64,000 nucleotides of DNA from contig OY747713.1 in assembly GCA_963556495.2 (NCBI GenBank), forward strand, positions 614,399 to 678,398, given 5' to 3'. Both the position numbers and the translations under genes were made by a program. Shown one piece after another: positions 39,101-54,100 of the stretch. The number at the start of each line of letters is the position of its first letter. Within the stretch, counting starts at the first letter, position 1. The notes beneath the pieces were generated by a model. That model worked only from the letters and a program-made list of their open reading frames with translations, was not told the origin of the DNA and searched no databases. Origin of the DNA: Valencia hispanica (lineage: Eukaryota; Chordata; Actinopteri; Cyprinodontiformes; Valenciidae).

Positions 39101-42100
39101 ACAGAACCAGGATGAACAGAACCAGGATGGATAGAACCAGGATGAACAGAACCAGGATGGATAGAACCAGGATGGACAGAACCATGATGGACAGAACCAG
39201 GATGGACAGAACCAGGATGGACAGAACCAGGATGAACAGAACCAGGATGGATAGAACCAGGATGGACAGAACCAGGATGGACAGAACCAAGATGGACAGA
39301 ACCAGGATGGACAGAACCAAGATGGACAGAACCAGGATGGATAGAACCAGGATGGACAGAACCATGATGGACAGAACCAGGATGAACAGAACCAGGATGG
39401 ATAGAACCAGGATGAACAGAACCAAGATGGACAGAACCAGGATGAACAGAACCATGATGGATAGAACCAGGATGGACAGAACCAGGATGAACAGAACCAT
39501 GATGGAGGGAACCAGGATGGACAGAACCAGGATAAACAGAACCATGATGGACAGAACCAGGATGGACAGAACCAAGATGGACAGAACCAGGATGGACAGA
39601 ACCAGGATGGACAGAACCAGGATGGACAGAACCAGGATGAACAGAACCATGATGGATAGAACCAGGATGGATAGAACCAGGATGGACGGAACCAGGATGG
39701 ATAGAACCATGATGGACTGAACCAGGATGGACAGAACCAGGATGGACAGAACCAAGATGGACAGAACCAAGATGGACAGAACCATGATGGACGGAACCAT
39801 GATGGACAGAACCATGATGTACGGAACCAGGATGGATAGAACCATGATGGACTGAACCAGGATGGACAGAACCAGGATGGACAGAATCAAGATGGACAGA
39901 ACCAGGATGGACAGAACCAGGATGAACAGAACCATGATGGACAGAACCATGATGGACGGAACCAGGATGGACAGAACCAAGATGGATAGAACCATGATTG
40001 ACGGAACCAAGATGGACAGAACCAGGATGGACGGAACCAAGACGAACAGAACCAAGATGGATAGAACCATGATGGACAGAACCATGATGGACAGAACCAG
40101 GATGGATAGAACCATGATGGACAGAACCATGATGGATAAAACCAGGATGGACAGAACCAGGATGAACAGAACCAGTATGGACAGAACCAGGATGGACAGA
40201 ACCATGATGGATAGAACCAAGATGGACAGAACCAGGATGAACAGAACCATGATGGATAGAACCAGGATGGACAGAACCAGGATGAACAGAACCATGATGG
40301 AGGTAACCAGGATGGACAGAACCAGGATGAACAGAACCAGGATGGACAGAACCAAGATGAACAGAACCAGGATGGACAGAACCAAGATGGACAGAACCAG
40401 GATGGACGGAACCATGATGGACGGAACCATGATGGACGGAACCATGATGGACAGAACCAGGATGGACGGAACCATGATGGACAGAACCAGGATGGACGGA
40501 ACCAGGATGGACGGAACCATGATGGACAGAACCATGATGGACAGAACCAGGATGGACGGAACCAGGATGGACGGAACCATGATGGACAGAACCATGATGG
40601 ACGGAACCATGATGGATAGAACCAGGATGAACAGAACCAGGATGGACAGAACCAGGATGAACAGAACCATGATGGATAGAACCAGGATGAACAGAACCAG
40701 GATGGATAGAACCAGGATGAACAGAACCATGATGGATAGAACCAGGATGAACAGAACCATGATGGATAGAACCAGGATGAACAGAACCAGGATGGATAGA
40801 ACCAGGATGGACAGAACCATGATGGACAGAACCAGGATGAACAGAACCAGGATGGATAGAACCAGGATGAACAGAACCAGGATGAACAGAACCATAATGG
40901 ATAGAACCAGGATGAACAGAACCAGGATGGATAGAACCAGGATGGACAGAACCAGGATGGACAGAACCAGGATGGACAGAACCAGGATGAACAGAACCAG
41001 GATGGATAGAACCAGGATGGACAGAACCAGGATGGACAGAACCAAGATGGACAGAACCAGGATGGACAGAACCAAGATGGACAGAACCAGGATGAACAGA
41101 ACCATGATGGACAGAACCATGATGGACAGAACCAAGATGAACAGAACCAGGATGGACAGAACCAGGATGGACAGAACCAAGATGGACAGAACCAGGATGA
41201 ACAGAACCATGATGGACAGAACCATGATGGACAGAACCAAGATGAACAGAACCAGGATGAACAGAACCAGGATGGACAGAACCAGGATAAACAGAACCAG
41301 GATGGACAGAACCAGGATGGACAGAACCAGGATGGACAGAACCAGGATGAACAGAACCATGATGGACAGAACCATTATGGACAGAACCAAGATGAACAGA
41401 ACCAGGATGGACAGAACCAGGATGGACAGAACCAGGATGGACAGAACCAGGATGGACAGAACCAAGATGGACAGAACCATGATGGACAGAACCAAGATGA
41501 ACAGAACCAGGATGAACAGAACCAGGATGGACAGAACCAGGATAAACAGAACCAGGATGGACAGAACCAGGATGGACAGAACCAGGATGGACAGAACCAG
41601 GATAAACAGAACCAGGATGGATAGAACCAGGATGAACAGAACCAGGATGGACAGAACCAGGATGAACAGAACCATGATGGATAGAACCAGGATGAACAGA
41701 ACCAGGATGGATAGAACCAGGATGAACAGAACCATGATGGATAGAACCAGGATGAACAGAACCATGATGGATAGAACCAGGATGAACAGAACCAGGATGG
41801 ATAGAACCAGGATGGACAGAACCATGATGGACAGAACCAGGATGAACAGAACCAGGATGGATAGAACCAGGATGAACAGAACCAGGATGAACAGAACCAT
41901 GATGGATAGAACCATGATGGACAGAACCATGATGGACAGAACCAGGATGAACAGAACCATGATGGATAGAACCAGGATGAACAGAACCAGGATGGATAGA
42001 ACCAGGATGGATAGAACCAGGATGGACAGAACCAAGATGGACAGAACCAGGATGAACAGAACCAGGATGGACAGAACCATGATGGACAGAACCATGATGG

Positions 42101-45100
42101 ACAGAACCAGGATGAACAGAACCATGATGGATAGAACCAGGATGAACAGAACCAGGATGGACAGAACCAGGATGGATAGAACCATGATTGACGGAACCAG
42201 GATGGACAGAACCAGGATGGACGGAACCAAGATGAACAGAACCAAGATGGATAGAACCATGATGGACAGAACCAGGATGGACAGAACCAGGATGGACGGA
42301 ACCATGATGAACAGAACCAGGATGGACGGAACCATGATGAACAGAACCAGGATGGACAGAACCATCCTGGACAGAACCAGGATGGACAGAACCAGGATGG
42401 ATAGAACCATGATGGACAGAACCATGATGGATAAAACCAGGATGGACAGAACCAGGATGGACAGAACCATGATGGACGGAACCAGGATGGATAGAACCAT
42501 GATTGACGGAACCAGGATGGACAGAACCAGGATGGACGGAACCAAGACGAACGGAACCAAGATGGATAGAACCATGACGGACAGAACCATGATGGACAGA
42601 ACCAGGATGGATAGAACCATGATGGACAGAACCATGATGGATAAAACCAGGATGGACAGAACCAGGATGAACAGAACCAGGATGGATAGAACCATGATTG
42701 ACGGAACCAGGATGGACAGAACCAGGATGGACGGAACCAAGACGAACAGAACCAAGATGGATAGAACCATGATGGACAGAACCATGATGGACAGAACCAG
42801 GATGGATAGAACCATGATGGACAGAACCATGATGGATAAAACCAGGATGGACAGAACCAGGATGAACAGAACCAGTATGGACAGAACCAGGATGGACAGA
42901 ACCATGATGGATAGAACCAAGATGGACAGAACCAGGATGAACAGAACCATGATGGATAGAACCAGGATGGACAGAACCAGGATGAACAGAACCATGATGG
43001 AGGGAACCAGGATGGACAGAACCAGGATAAACAGAACCATGATGGACAGAACCAGGATGGACAGAACCAAGATGGACAGAACCAGGATGGACAGAACCAT
43101 GATGGACAGAACCATGATGGACAGAACCAGGATGGACAGATCCATGATGGATAGAACCAAGATGGACAGAACCAGGATGAACAGAACCATGATGGATAGA
43201 ACCAGGATGGACAGAACCAGGATGAACAGAACCATGATGGAGGGAACCAGGATGGACAGAACCAGGATAAACAGAACCATGATGGACAGAACCAGGATGG
43301 ACAGAACCAAGATGGACAGAACCAGGATGGACAGAACCAGGATGGACAGAACCAGGATGGACAGAACCAGGATGGATAGAACCAGGATGGATAGAACTAG
43401 GATGGACGGAACCAGGATGGATAGAACCATGATGGACTGAACCAGGATGGACAGAACCAGGATGGACAGAACCAAGATGGACAGAACCAAGATGGACAGA
43501 ACCATGATGGACGGAACCATGATGGACAGAACCATGATGGACGGAACCAGGATGGACAGAACCAAGATGGACAGAACCATGGTGGACAGAACCAGGATGG
43601 ACAGAACCAGGATGGACAGAACCAGGATGGACAGAACCATGATGGACAGAACCAGGATGGATAGAACCATGATTGACGGAACCAGGATGGACAGAACCAG
43701 GATGGACGGAACCAAGACGAACAGAACCAAGATGGATAGAACCATGATGGACAGAACCATGATGGACAGAACCAGGATGGATAGAACCATGATGGACAGA
43801 ACCATGATGGATAAAACCAGGATGGACAGAACCAGGATGAACAGAACCAGTATGGACAGAACCAGGATGGACAGAACCATGATGGATAGAACCAGGATGG
43901 ACAGAACCAGGATGAACAGAACCATGATGGATAGAACCAGGATGGACAGAACCAGGATGAACAGAACCATGATGGAGGGAACCAGGATGGACAGAACCAG
44001 GATAAACAGAACCATGATGGACAGAACCAGGATGGACAGAACCAAGATGGACAGAACCAGGATGGACAGAACCATGATGGACAGAACCATGATGGACAGA
44101 ACCAGGATGGACAGATCCATGATGGATAGAACCAAGATGGACAGAACCAGGATGAACAGAACCATGATGGATAGAACCAGGATGGACAGAACCAGGATGA
44201 ACAGAACCATGATGGAGGGAACCAGGATGGACAGAACCATGATGGATAGAACCAGGATGGACAGAACCAGGATGAACAGAACCATGATGGAGGGAACCAG
44301 GATGGACAGAACCAGGATAAACAGAACCATGATGGACAGAACCAGGATGGACAGAACCAAGATGGACAGAACCAGGATGGACAGAACCATGATGGACAGG
44401 ACCAGGATGAACAGAACCATGATGGATAGAACCAGGATGGATAGAACCAGGATGGATAGAACCAGGATGGACGGAACCAGGATGGATAGAACCATGATGG
44501 ACTGAACCAGGATGGACAGAACCAGGATGGACAGAACCAAGATGGACAGAACCAAGATGGACAGAACCATGATGGACGGAACCATGATGGACAGAACCAT
44601 GATGTACGGAACCAGGATGGATAGAACCATGATGGACTGAACCAGGATGGACAGAACCAGGATGGACAGAATCAGGATGGACAGAACCATGATGGACAGA
44701 ACCATGATGGACGGAACCAGGATGGACAGAACCAGGATGGACAGAACCAGGATGGACAGAACCAGGATGGACAGAACCAAGATGGACAGAACCAGGATGA
44801 ACAGAACCAGGATGGACAGAACCATGATGGACAGAACCATGATGGACAGAACCAGGATGGACAGAACCAGGATGAACAGAACCATGATGGACAGAACCAG
44901 GATGGACAGAACCAGGATGGATAGAACCATGATTGACAGAACCAGGATGGACAGAACCAAGATGGACAGAACCAGGATGAACAGAACCATGATGGACAGA
45001 ACCAAGATGAACAGAACCAGGATGAACAGAACCAGGATGGAAAGAACCAGGATAAACAGAACCATGATGGACAGAACCAGGATGGACAGAACCAGGATGG

Positions 45101-48100
45101 ACAGAACCAGGATGAACAGAACCATGATGGATAGAACCAGTATAAACAGAACCAGGATGGACAGAACCAGGATGAACAGAACCATGATGGATAGAACCAG
45201 GATGAACAGAACCAGGATGGACAGAACCAAGATGGACAGAACCATGATGGACGGAAACATGATGGACGGAACCATGATGGACGGAACCAGGATGGACGGA
45301 ACCATGATGGACGGAACCATGATGGACAGAACCAGGATGGACAGAACCAGGATGGACAGATCCATGATGGATAGAACCAAGATGGACAGAACCAGGATGA
45401 ACAGAACCATGATGGATAGAACCAGGATGGACAGAACCGGGATGAACAGAACCATGATGGAGCGAACCAGGATGGACAGAACCAGGATAAACAGAACCAT
45501 GATGGACAGAACCAGGATGGACAGAACCAAGATGGACAGAACCAGGATGGACAGAACCAGGATGGACAGAACCAGGATGGACAGAACCAGGATGGATAGA
45601 ACCAGGATGGATAGAACTAGGATGGACGGAACCAGGATGGATAGAACCATGATGGACTGAACCAGGATGGACAGAACCAGGATGGACAGAACCAAGATGG
45701 ACAGAACCAGGATGGACAGAACCAAGATGGACAGAACCATGATGGACGGAACCATGATGGACAGAACCATGATGGACGGAACCAGGATGGACAGAACCAT
45801 GATGGACTGAACCAGGATGGACAGAATCAAGATGGACAGAACCAGGATGGACAGAACCAGGATGAACAGAACCATGATGGACAGAACCATGATGGACGGA
45901 ACCAGGATGGACGGAACCAAGATGGACAGAACCAAGATGGACAGAACCATGGTGGACAGAACCAGGATGGACAGAACCAGGATGGACAGAACCAGGATAA
46001 ACAGAACCATGATGGACAGAACCAGGATGGACAGAAGCAGGATGGACAGAACCAGGATGAACAGAACCATGATGGATAGAACCAGGATGAACAGAACCAG
46101 GATGGACAGAACCAGGATGAACAGAACCATGATGGATAGAACCAGGATGAACAGAACCAGGATGGACAGAACCAAGATGGACAGAACCAGGATGGACGGA
46201 ACCATGATGGACGGAACCATGATGGACGGAACCATGATGGACAGAACCAGGATGGACGGAACCATGATGGACAGAACCAGGATGGACGGAACCAGGATGG
46301 ACGGAACCATGATGGACGGAACCATGATGGACAGAACCAGGATGGACGGAACCAGGATGGACGGAACCATGATGGACAGAACCATGATGGACGGAACCAT
46401 GATGGACAGAACCATGATGGACGGAACCATGATGGAAAGAACAAGGATGGACAGAACCATGATGGACGGAACCAGGATGGATAGAACCATGATGGACTGA
46501 ACCAGGATGGACAGAACCAGGATGGACAGAACCAAGATGGACAGAACCATGATGGACGGAACCATGATGGACAGAACCATGATGGACGGAACCAGGATGG
46601 ACAGAACCATGATGGACTGAACCAGGATGGACAGAATCAAGATGGAAAGAACCAGGATGGACAGAACCAGGATGAACAGAACCATGATGGACAGAACCAT
46701 GATGGACGGAACCAGGATGGACGGAACCAAGATGGACAGAACCAAGATGGACAGAACCATGGTGGACAGAACCAGGATGGACAGAACCAAGATGGACAGA
46801 ACCAGGATGGACAGAACCAAGATGGACAGAACCAGGATGAACAGAACCAGGATGGACAGAACCAGGATGGACAGAACCAAGATGGACAGAACCAGGATGG
46901 ACAGAACCAAGATGGACAGAACCAGGATGGATAGAACAATGATTGACGGAACCAGGATGGACAGAACCAGGATGGACGGAACCAAGATGAACAGAACCAA
47001 GATGGATAGAACCATGATGGACAGAACCAGGATGGACGGAACCATGATGAACAGAACCAGGATGGACAGAACCAGGATGGACAGAACCATCCTGGACAGA
47101 ACCAGGATGGATAGAACCATGATTGACGGAACCAGGATAAACAGAACCAGGATGGACAGAACCAGGATAAACAGAACCATGATGGACAGAACCAGGATGG
47201 ACAGAACCAAGATGGACAGAACCAGGATGGACAGAACCATGATGGACAGAACCATGATGGACAGAACCAGGATGAACAGAACCATGATGGATAGAACCAG
47301 GATGAACAGAACCAGGATGGATAGAACCAGGATGGATAGAACCAGGATGGACAGAACCAAGATGGACAGAACCAGGATGAACAGAACCAGGATGGACAGA
47401 ACCATGATGGACAGAACCATGATGGACAGAACCAGGATGAACAGAACCATGATGGATAGAACCAGGATGAACAGAACCAGGATGGACAGAACCAGGATGG
47501 ATAGAACCATGATTGACGGAACCAGGATGGACAGAACCAGGATGGACGGAACCAAGATGAACAGAACCAAGATGGATAGAACCATGATGGACAGAACCAG
47601 GATGGACAGAACCAGGATGGACGGAACCATGATGAACAGAACCAGGATGGACGGAACCATGATGAACAGAACCAGGATGGACAGAACCATCCTGGACAGA
47701 ACCAGGATGGACAGAACCAGGATGGATAGAACCATGATGGACAGAACCATGATGGATAAAACCAGGATGGACAGAACCAGGATGGACAGAACCATGATGG
47801 ACGGAACCAGGATGGATAGAACCATGATTGACGGAACCAGGATGGACAGAACCAGGATGGACGGAACCAAGACGAACAGAACCAAGATGGATAGAACCAT
47901 GACGGACAGAACCATGATGGACAGAACCAGGATGGATAGAACCATGATGGACAGAACCATGATGGATAAAACCAGGATGGACAGAACCAGGATGAACAGA
48001 ACCAGGATGGATAGAACCATGATTGACGGAACCAGGATGGACAGAACCAGGATGGACGGAACCAAGACGAACAAACCAAGATGGATAGAACCATGATGGA

Positions 48101-51100
48101 CAGAACCATGATGGACAGAACCAGGATGGATAGAACCATGATGGACAGAACCATGATGGATAAAACCAGGATGGACAGAACCAGGATGAACAGAACCAGT
48201 ATGGACAGAACCAGGATGGACAGAACCATGATGGATAGAACCAAGATTGACAGAACCAGGATGAACAGAACCATGATGGATAGAACCAGGATGGACAGAA
48301 CCAGGATGAACAGAACCATGATGGAGGGAACCAGGATGGACAGAACCAGGATAAACAGAACCATGATGGACAGAACCAGGATGGACAGAACCAAGATGGA
48401 CAGAAGCAGGATGGACAGAACCATGATGGACAGAACCATGATGAACAGAACCAGGATGGACAGATCCATGATGGATAGAACCAAGATGGACAGAACCAGG
48501 ATGAACAGAACCATGATGGATAGAACCAGGATGGACAGAACCAGGATGAACAGAACCATGATGGAGGGAACCAGGATGGACAGAACCAGGATAAACAGAA
48601 CCATGATGGACAGAACCATGATGGATAGAACCAGGATGGACAGAACCAGGATGAACAGAACCATGATGGAGGGAACCAGGATGGACAGAACCAGGATAAA
48701 CAGAACCATGATGGACAGAACCAGGATGGACAGAACCAAGATGGACAGAACCAGGATGGACAGAACCAGGATGGACAGAACCAGGATGGACAGAACCAGG
48801 ATGAACAGAACCATGATGGATAGAACCAGGATGGATAGAACCAGGATGGACGGAACCAGGATGGATAGAACCATGATGGACTGAACCAGGATGGACAGAA
48901 CCAGGATGGACAGAACCAAGATGGACAGAACCAAGATGGACAGAACCATGATGGACGGAACCATGATGGACAGAACCATGATGTACGGAACCAGGATGGA
49001 TAGAACCATGATGGACTGAACCAGGATGGACAGAACCAGGATGGACAGAATCAAGATGGACAGAACCAGGATGGACAGAACCAGGATGAACAGAACCATG
49101 ATGGACAGAACCATGATGGACGGAACCAGGATGGACAGAACCAAGATGGACAGAACCATGGTGGACAGAACCAGGATGGACAGAACCAGGATGGACAGAA
49201 CCAGGATGGACAGAACCATGATGGACAGAACCAGGATGGATAGAACCATGATTGACGGAACCAAGATGGACAGAACCAGGATGGACGGAACCAAGACGAA
49301 CAGAACCAAGATGGATAGAACCATGATGGACAGAACCATGATGGACAGAACCAGGATGGATAGAACCATGATGGACAGAACCATGATGGATAAAACCAGG
49401 ATGGACAGAACCAGGATGAACAGAACCAGTATGGACAGAACCAGGATGGACAGAACCATGATGGATAGAACCAAGATGGACAGAACCAGGATGAACAGAA
49501 CCATGATGGATAGAACCAGGATGGACAGAACCAGGATGAACAGAACCATGATGGAGGTAACCAGGATGGACAGAACCAGGATGAACAGAACCAGGATGGA
49601 CAGAACCAAGATGAACAGAACCAGGATGGACAGAACCAAGATGGACAGAACCAGGATGGACGGAACCATGATGGACGGAACCATGATGGACGGAACCAGG
49701 ATGGACGGAACCATGATGGACAGAACCAGGATGGACGGAACCAGGATGGACGGAACCATGATGGACAGAACCATGATGGACAGAACCAGGATGGACGGAA
49801 CCAGGATGGACGGAACCATGATGGACAGAACCATGATGGACGGAACCATGATGGATAGAACCAGGATGAACAGAACCAGGATGGACAGAACCAGGATGAA
49901 CAGAACCATGATGGATAGAACCAGGATGAACAGAACCAGGATGGATAGAACCAGGATGAACAGAACCATGATGGATAGAACCAGGATGAACAGAACCATG
50001 ATGGATAGAACCAGGATGAACAGAACCAGGATGGATAGAACCAGGATGGACAGAACCATGATGGACAGAACCAGGATGAACAGAACCAGGATGGATAGAA
50101 CCAGGATGGACAGAAACAGGATGGACAGAACCAGGATGAACAGAACCAGGATGGATAGAACCAGGATGGACAGAACCAGGATGGACAGAACCAAGATGGA
50201 CAGTACCAGGATGGACAGAACCAAGATGGACAGAACCAGGATGAACAGAACCATGATGGACAGAACCATGATGGACAGAACCAAGATGAACAGAACCAGG
50301 ATGGACAGAACCAGGATGGACAGAACCAAGATGGACAGAACCAGGATGAACAGAACCATGATGGACAGAACCATGATGGACAGAACCAAGATGAACAGAA
50401 CCAGGATGAACAGAACCAGGATGGACAGAACCAGGATAAACAGAACCAGGATGGACAGAACCAGGATGGACAGAACCAGGATGGACAGAACCAGGATGAA
50501 CAGAACCATGATGGACAGAACCATTATGGACAGAACCAAGATGGACAGAACCAGGATGGACAGAACCAGGATGGACAGAACCAAGATGGACAGAACCAGG
50601 ATGAACAGAACCATGATGGACAGAACCATGATGGACAGAACCAAGATGAACAGAACCAGGATGAACAGAACCAGGATGGACAGAACCAGGATAAACAGAA
50701 CCAGGATGGACAGAACCAGGATGGACAGAACCAGGATGGACAGAACCAGGATAAACAGAACCAGGATGGATAGAACCAGGATGAACAGAACCAGGATGGA
50801 CAGAACCAGGATGAACAGAACCATGATGGATAGAACCAGGATGAACAGAACCAGGATGGATAGAACCAGGATGAACAGAACCATGATGGATAGAACCAGG
50901 ATGAACAGAACCAGGATGGATAGAACCAGGATGGACAGAACCATGATGGACAGAACCAGGATGAACAGAACCATGATGGACAGAACCAGGATGAACAGAA
51001 CCAGGATGGATAGAACCAGGATGAACAGAACCAGGATGAACAGAACCATGATGGATAGAACCATGATGGACAGAACCATGATGGACAGAACCAGGATGAA

Positions 51101-54100
51101 CAGAACCATGATGGATAGAACCAGGATGAACAGAACCAGGATGGATAGAACCAGGATGGATAGAACCAGGATGGACAGAACCAAGATGGACAGAACCAGG
51201 ATGAACAGAACCAGGATGGACAGAACCATGATGGACAGAACCATGATGGACAGAACCAGGATGAACAGAACCATGATGGATAGAACCAGGATGAACAGAA
51301 CCAGGATGGACAGAACCAGGATGGATAGAACCATGATTGACGGAACCAGGATGGACAGAACCAGGATGGACGGAACCAAGATGAACAGAACCAAGATGGA
51401 TAGAACCATGATGGACAGAACCAGGATGGACAGAACCAGGATGGACGGAACCATGATGAACAGAACCAGGATGGACGGAACCATGATGAACAGAACCAGG
51501 ATGGACAGAACCATCCTGGACAGAACCAGGATGGACAGAACCAGGATGGATAGAACCATGATGGACAGAACCATGATGGATAAAACCAGGATGGACAGAA
51601 CCAGGATGGACAGAACCATGATGGACGGAACCAGGATGGATAGAACCATGATTGACGGAACCAGGATGGACAGAACCAGGATGGACGGAACCAAGACGAA
51701 CAGAACCAAGATGGATAGAACCATGACGGACAGAACCATGATGGACAGAACCAGGATGGATAGAACCATGATGGACAGAACCATGATGGATAAAACCAGG
51801 ATGGACAGAACCAGGATGAACAGAACCAGGATGGATAGAACCATGATTGACGGAACCAGGATGGACAGAACCAGGATGGACGGAACCAAGACGAACAGAA
51901 CCAAGATGGATAGAACCATGATGGACAGAACCATGATGGACAGAACCAGGATGGATAGAACCATGATGGACAGAACCATGATGGATAAAACCAGGATGGA
52001 CAGAACCAGGATGAACAGAACCAGTATGGACAGAACCAGGATGGACAGAACCATGATGGATAGAACCAAGATGGACAGAACCAGGATGAACAGAACCATG
52101 ATGGATAGAACCAGGATGGACAGAACCAGGATGAACAGAACCATGATGGAGGGAACCAGGATGGACAGAACCAGGATAAACAGAACCATGATGGACAGAA
52201 CCAGGATGGACAGAACCAAGATGGACAGAACCAGGATGGACAGAACCATGATGGACAGAACCATGATGGACAGAACCAGGATGGACAGATCCATGATGGA
52301 TAGAACCAAGATGGACAGAACCAGGATGAACAGAACCATGATGGATAGAACCAGGATGGACAGAACCAGGATGAACAGAACCATGATGGAGGGAACCAGG
52401 ATGGACAGAACCAGGATAAACAGAACCATGATGGACAGAACCAGGATGGACAGAACCAAGATGGACAGAACCAGGATGGACAGAACCAGGATGGACAGAA
52501 CCAGGATGGACAGAACCAGGATGGATAGAACTAGGATGGACGGAACCAGGATGGACAGAACCATGATGGACTGAACCAGGATGGACAGAACCAGGATGGA
52601 CAGAACCAAGATGGACAGAACCAAGATGGACAGAACCATGATGGACGGAACCATGATGGACAGAACCATGATGTACGGAACCAGGATGGATAGAACCATG
52701 ATGGACTGAACCAGGATGGACAGAACCAGGATGGACAGAATCAAGATGGACAGAACCAGGATGGACAGAACCAGGATGAACAGAACCATGATGGACAGAA
52801 CCATGATGGACGGAACCAGGATGGACAGAACCAAGATGGACAGAACCATAGTGGACAGAACCAGGATGGACAGAACCAGGATGGACAGAACCAGGATGGA
52901 CAGAACCAGGATGGATAGAACCATGATTGACGGAACCAGGATGGACAGAACCAGGATGGACGGAACCAAGACGAACAGAACCAAGATGGATAGAACCATG
53001 ATGGACAGAACCATGATGGACAGAACCAGGATGGATAGAACCATGATGGACAGAACCATGATGGATAAAACCAGGATGGACAGAACCAGGATGAACAGAA
53101 CCAGTATGGACAGAACCAGGATGGACAGAACCATGATGGATAGAACCAAGATGGACAGAACCAGGATGAACAGAACCATGATGGATAGAACCAGGATGGA
53201 CAGAACCAGGATGAACAGAACCATGATGGAGGGAACCAGGATGGACAGAACCAGGATGAACAGAACCAGGATGGACAGAACCAAGATGAACAGAACCAGG
53301 ATGGACAGAACCAAGATGGACAGAACCAGGATGGACGGAACCATGATGGACGGAACCATGATGGACGGAACCATGATGGACAGAACCAGGATGGACGGAA
53401 CCATGATGGACAGAACCAGGATGGACGGAACCAGGATGGACGGAACCATGATGGACAGAACCATGATGGACAGAACCAGGATGGACGGAACCAGGATGGA
53501 CGGAACCATGATGGACAGAACCAGGATGGACAGAACCAAGATGGACAGAACCAGGATGGACAGAACCAAGATGGACAGAACCAGGATGAACAGAACCATG
53601 ATGGACAGAACCATGATGGACAGAACCAGGATGGACGGAACCAGGATGAACAGAACCAGGATGGACAGAACCAGGATGAACAGAACCATGATGGATAGAA
53701 CCAGGATGAACAGAACCAGGATGGACAGAACCAGGATGAACAGAACCATGATGGATAGAACCAGGATGAACAGAACCAGGATGGATAGAACCAGGATGAA
53801 CAGAACCATGATGGATAGAACCAGGATGAACAGAACCATGATGGATAGAACCAGGATGAACAGAACCAGGATGGATAGAACCAGGATGGACAGAACCATG
53901 ATGGACAGAACCAGGATGAACAGAACCAGGATGGATAGAACCAGGATGAACAGAACCAGGATGAACAGAACCATGATGGATAGAACCAGGATGAACAGAA
54001 CCAGGATGGATAGAACCAGGATGGACAGAACCAGGATGGACAGAACCAGGATGGATAGAACCAGGATGGACAGAACCAGGATGGACAGAACCAAGATGGA

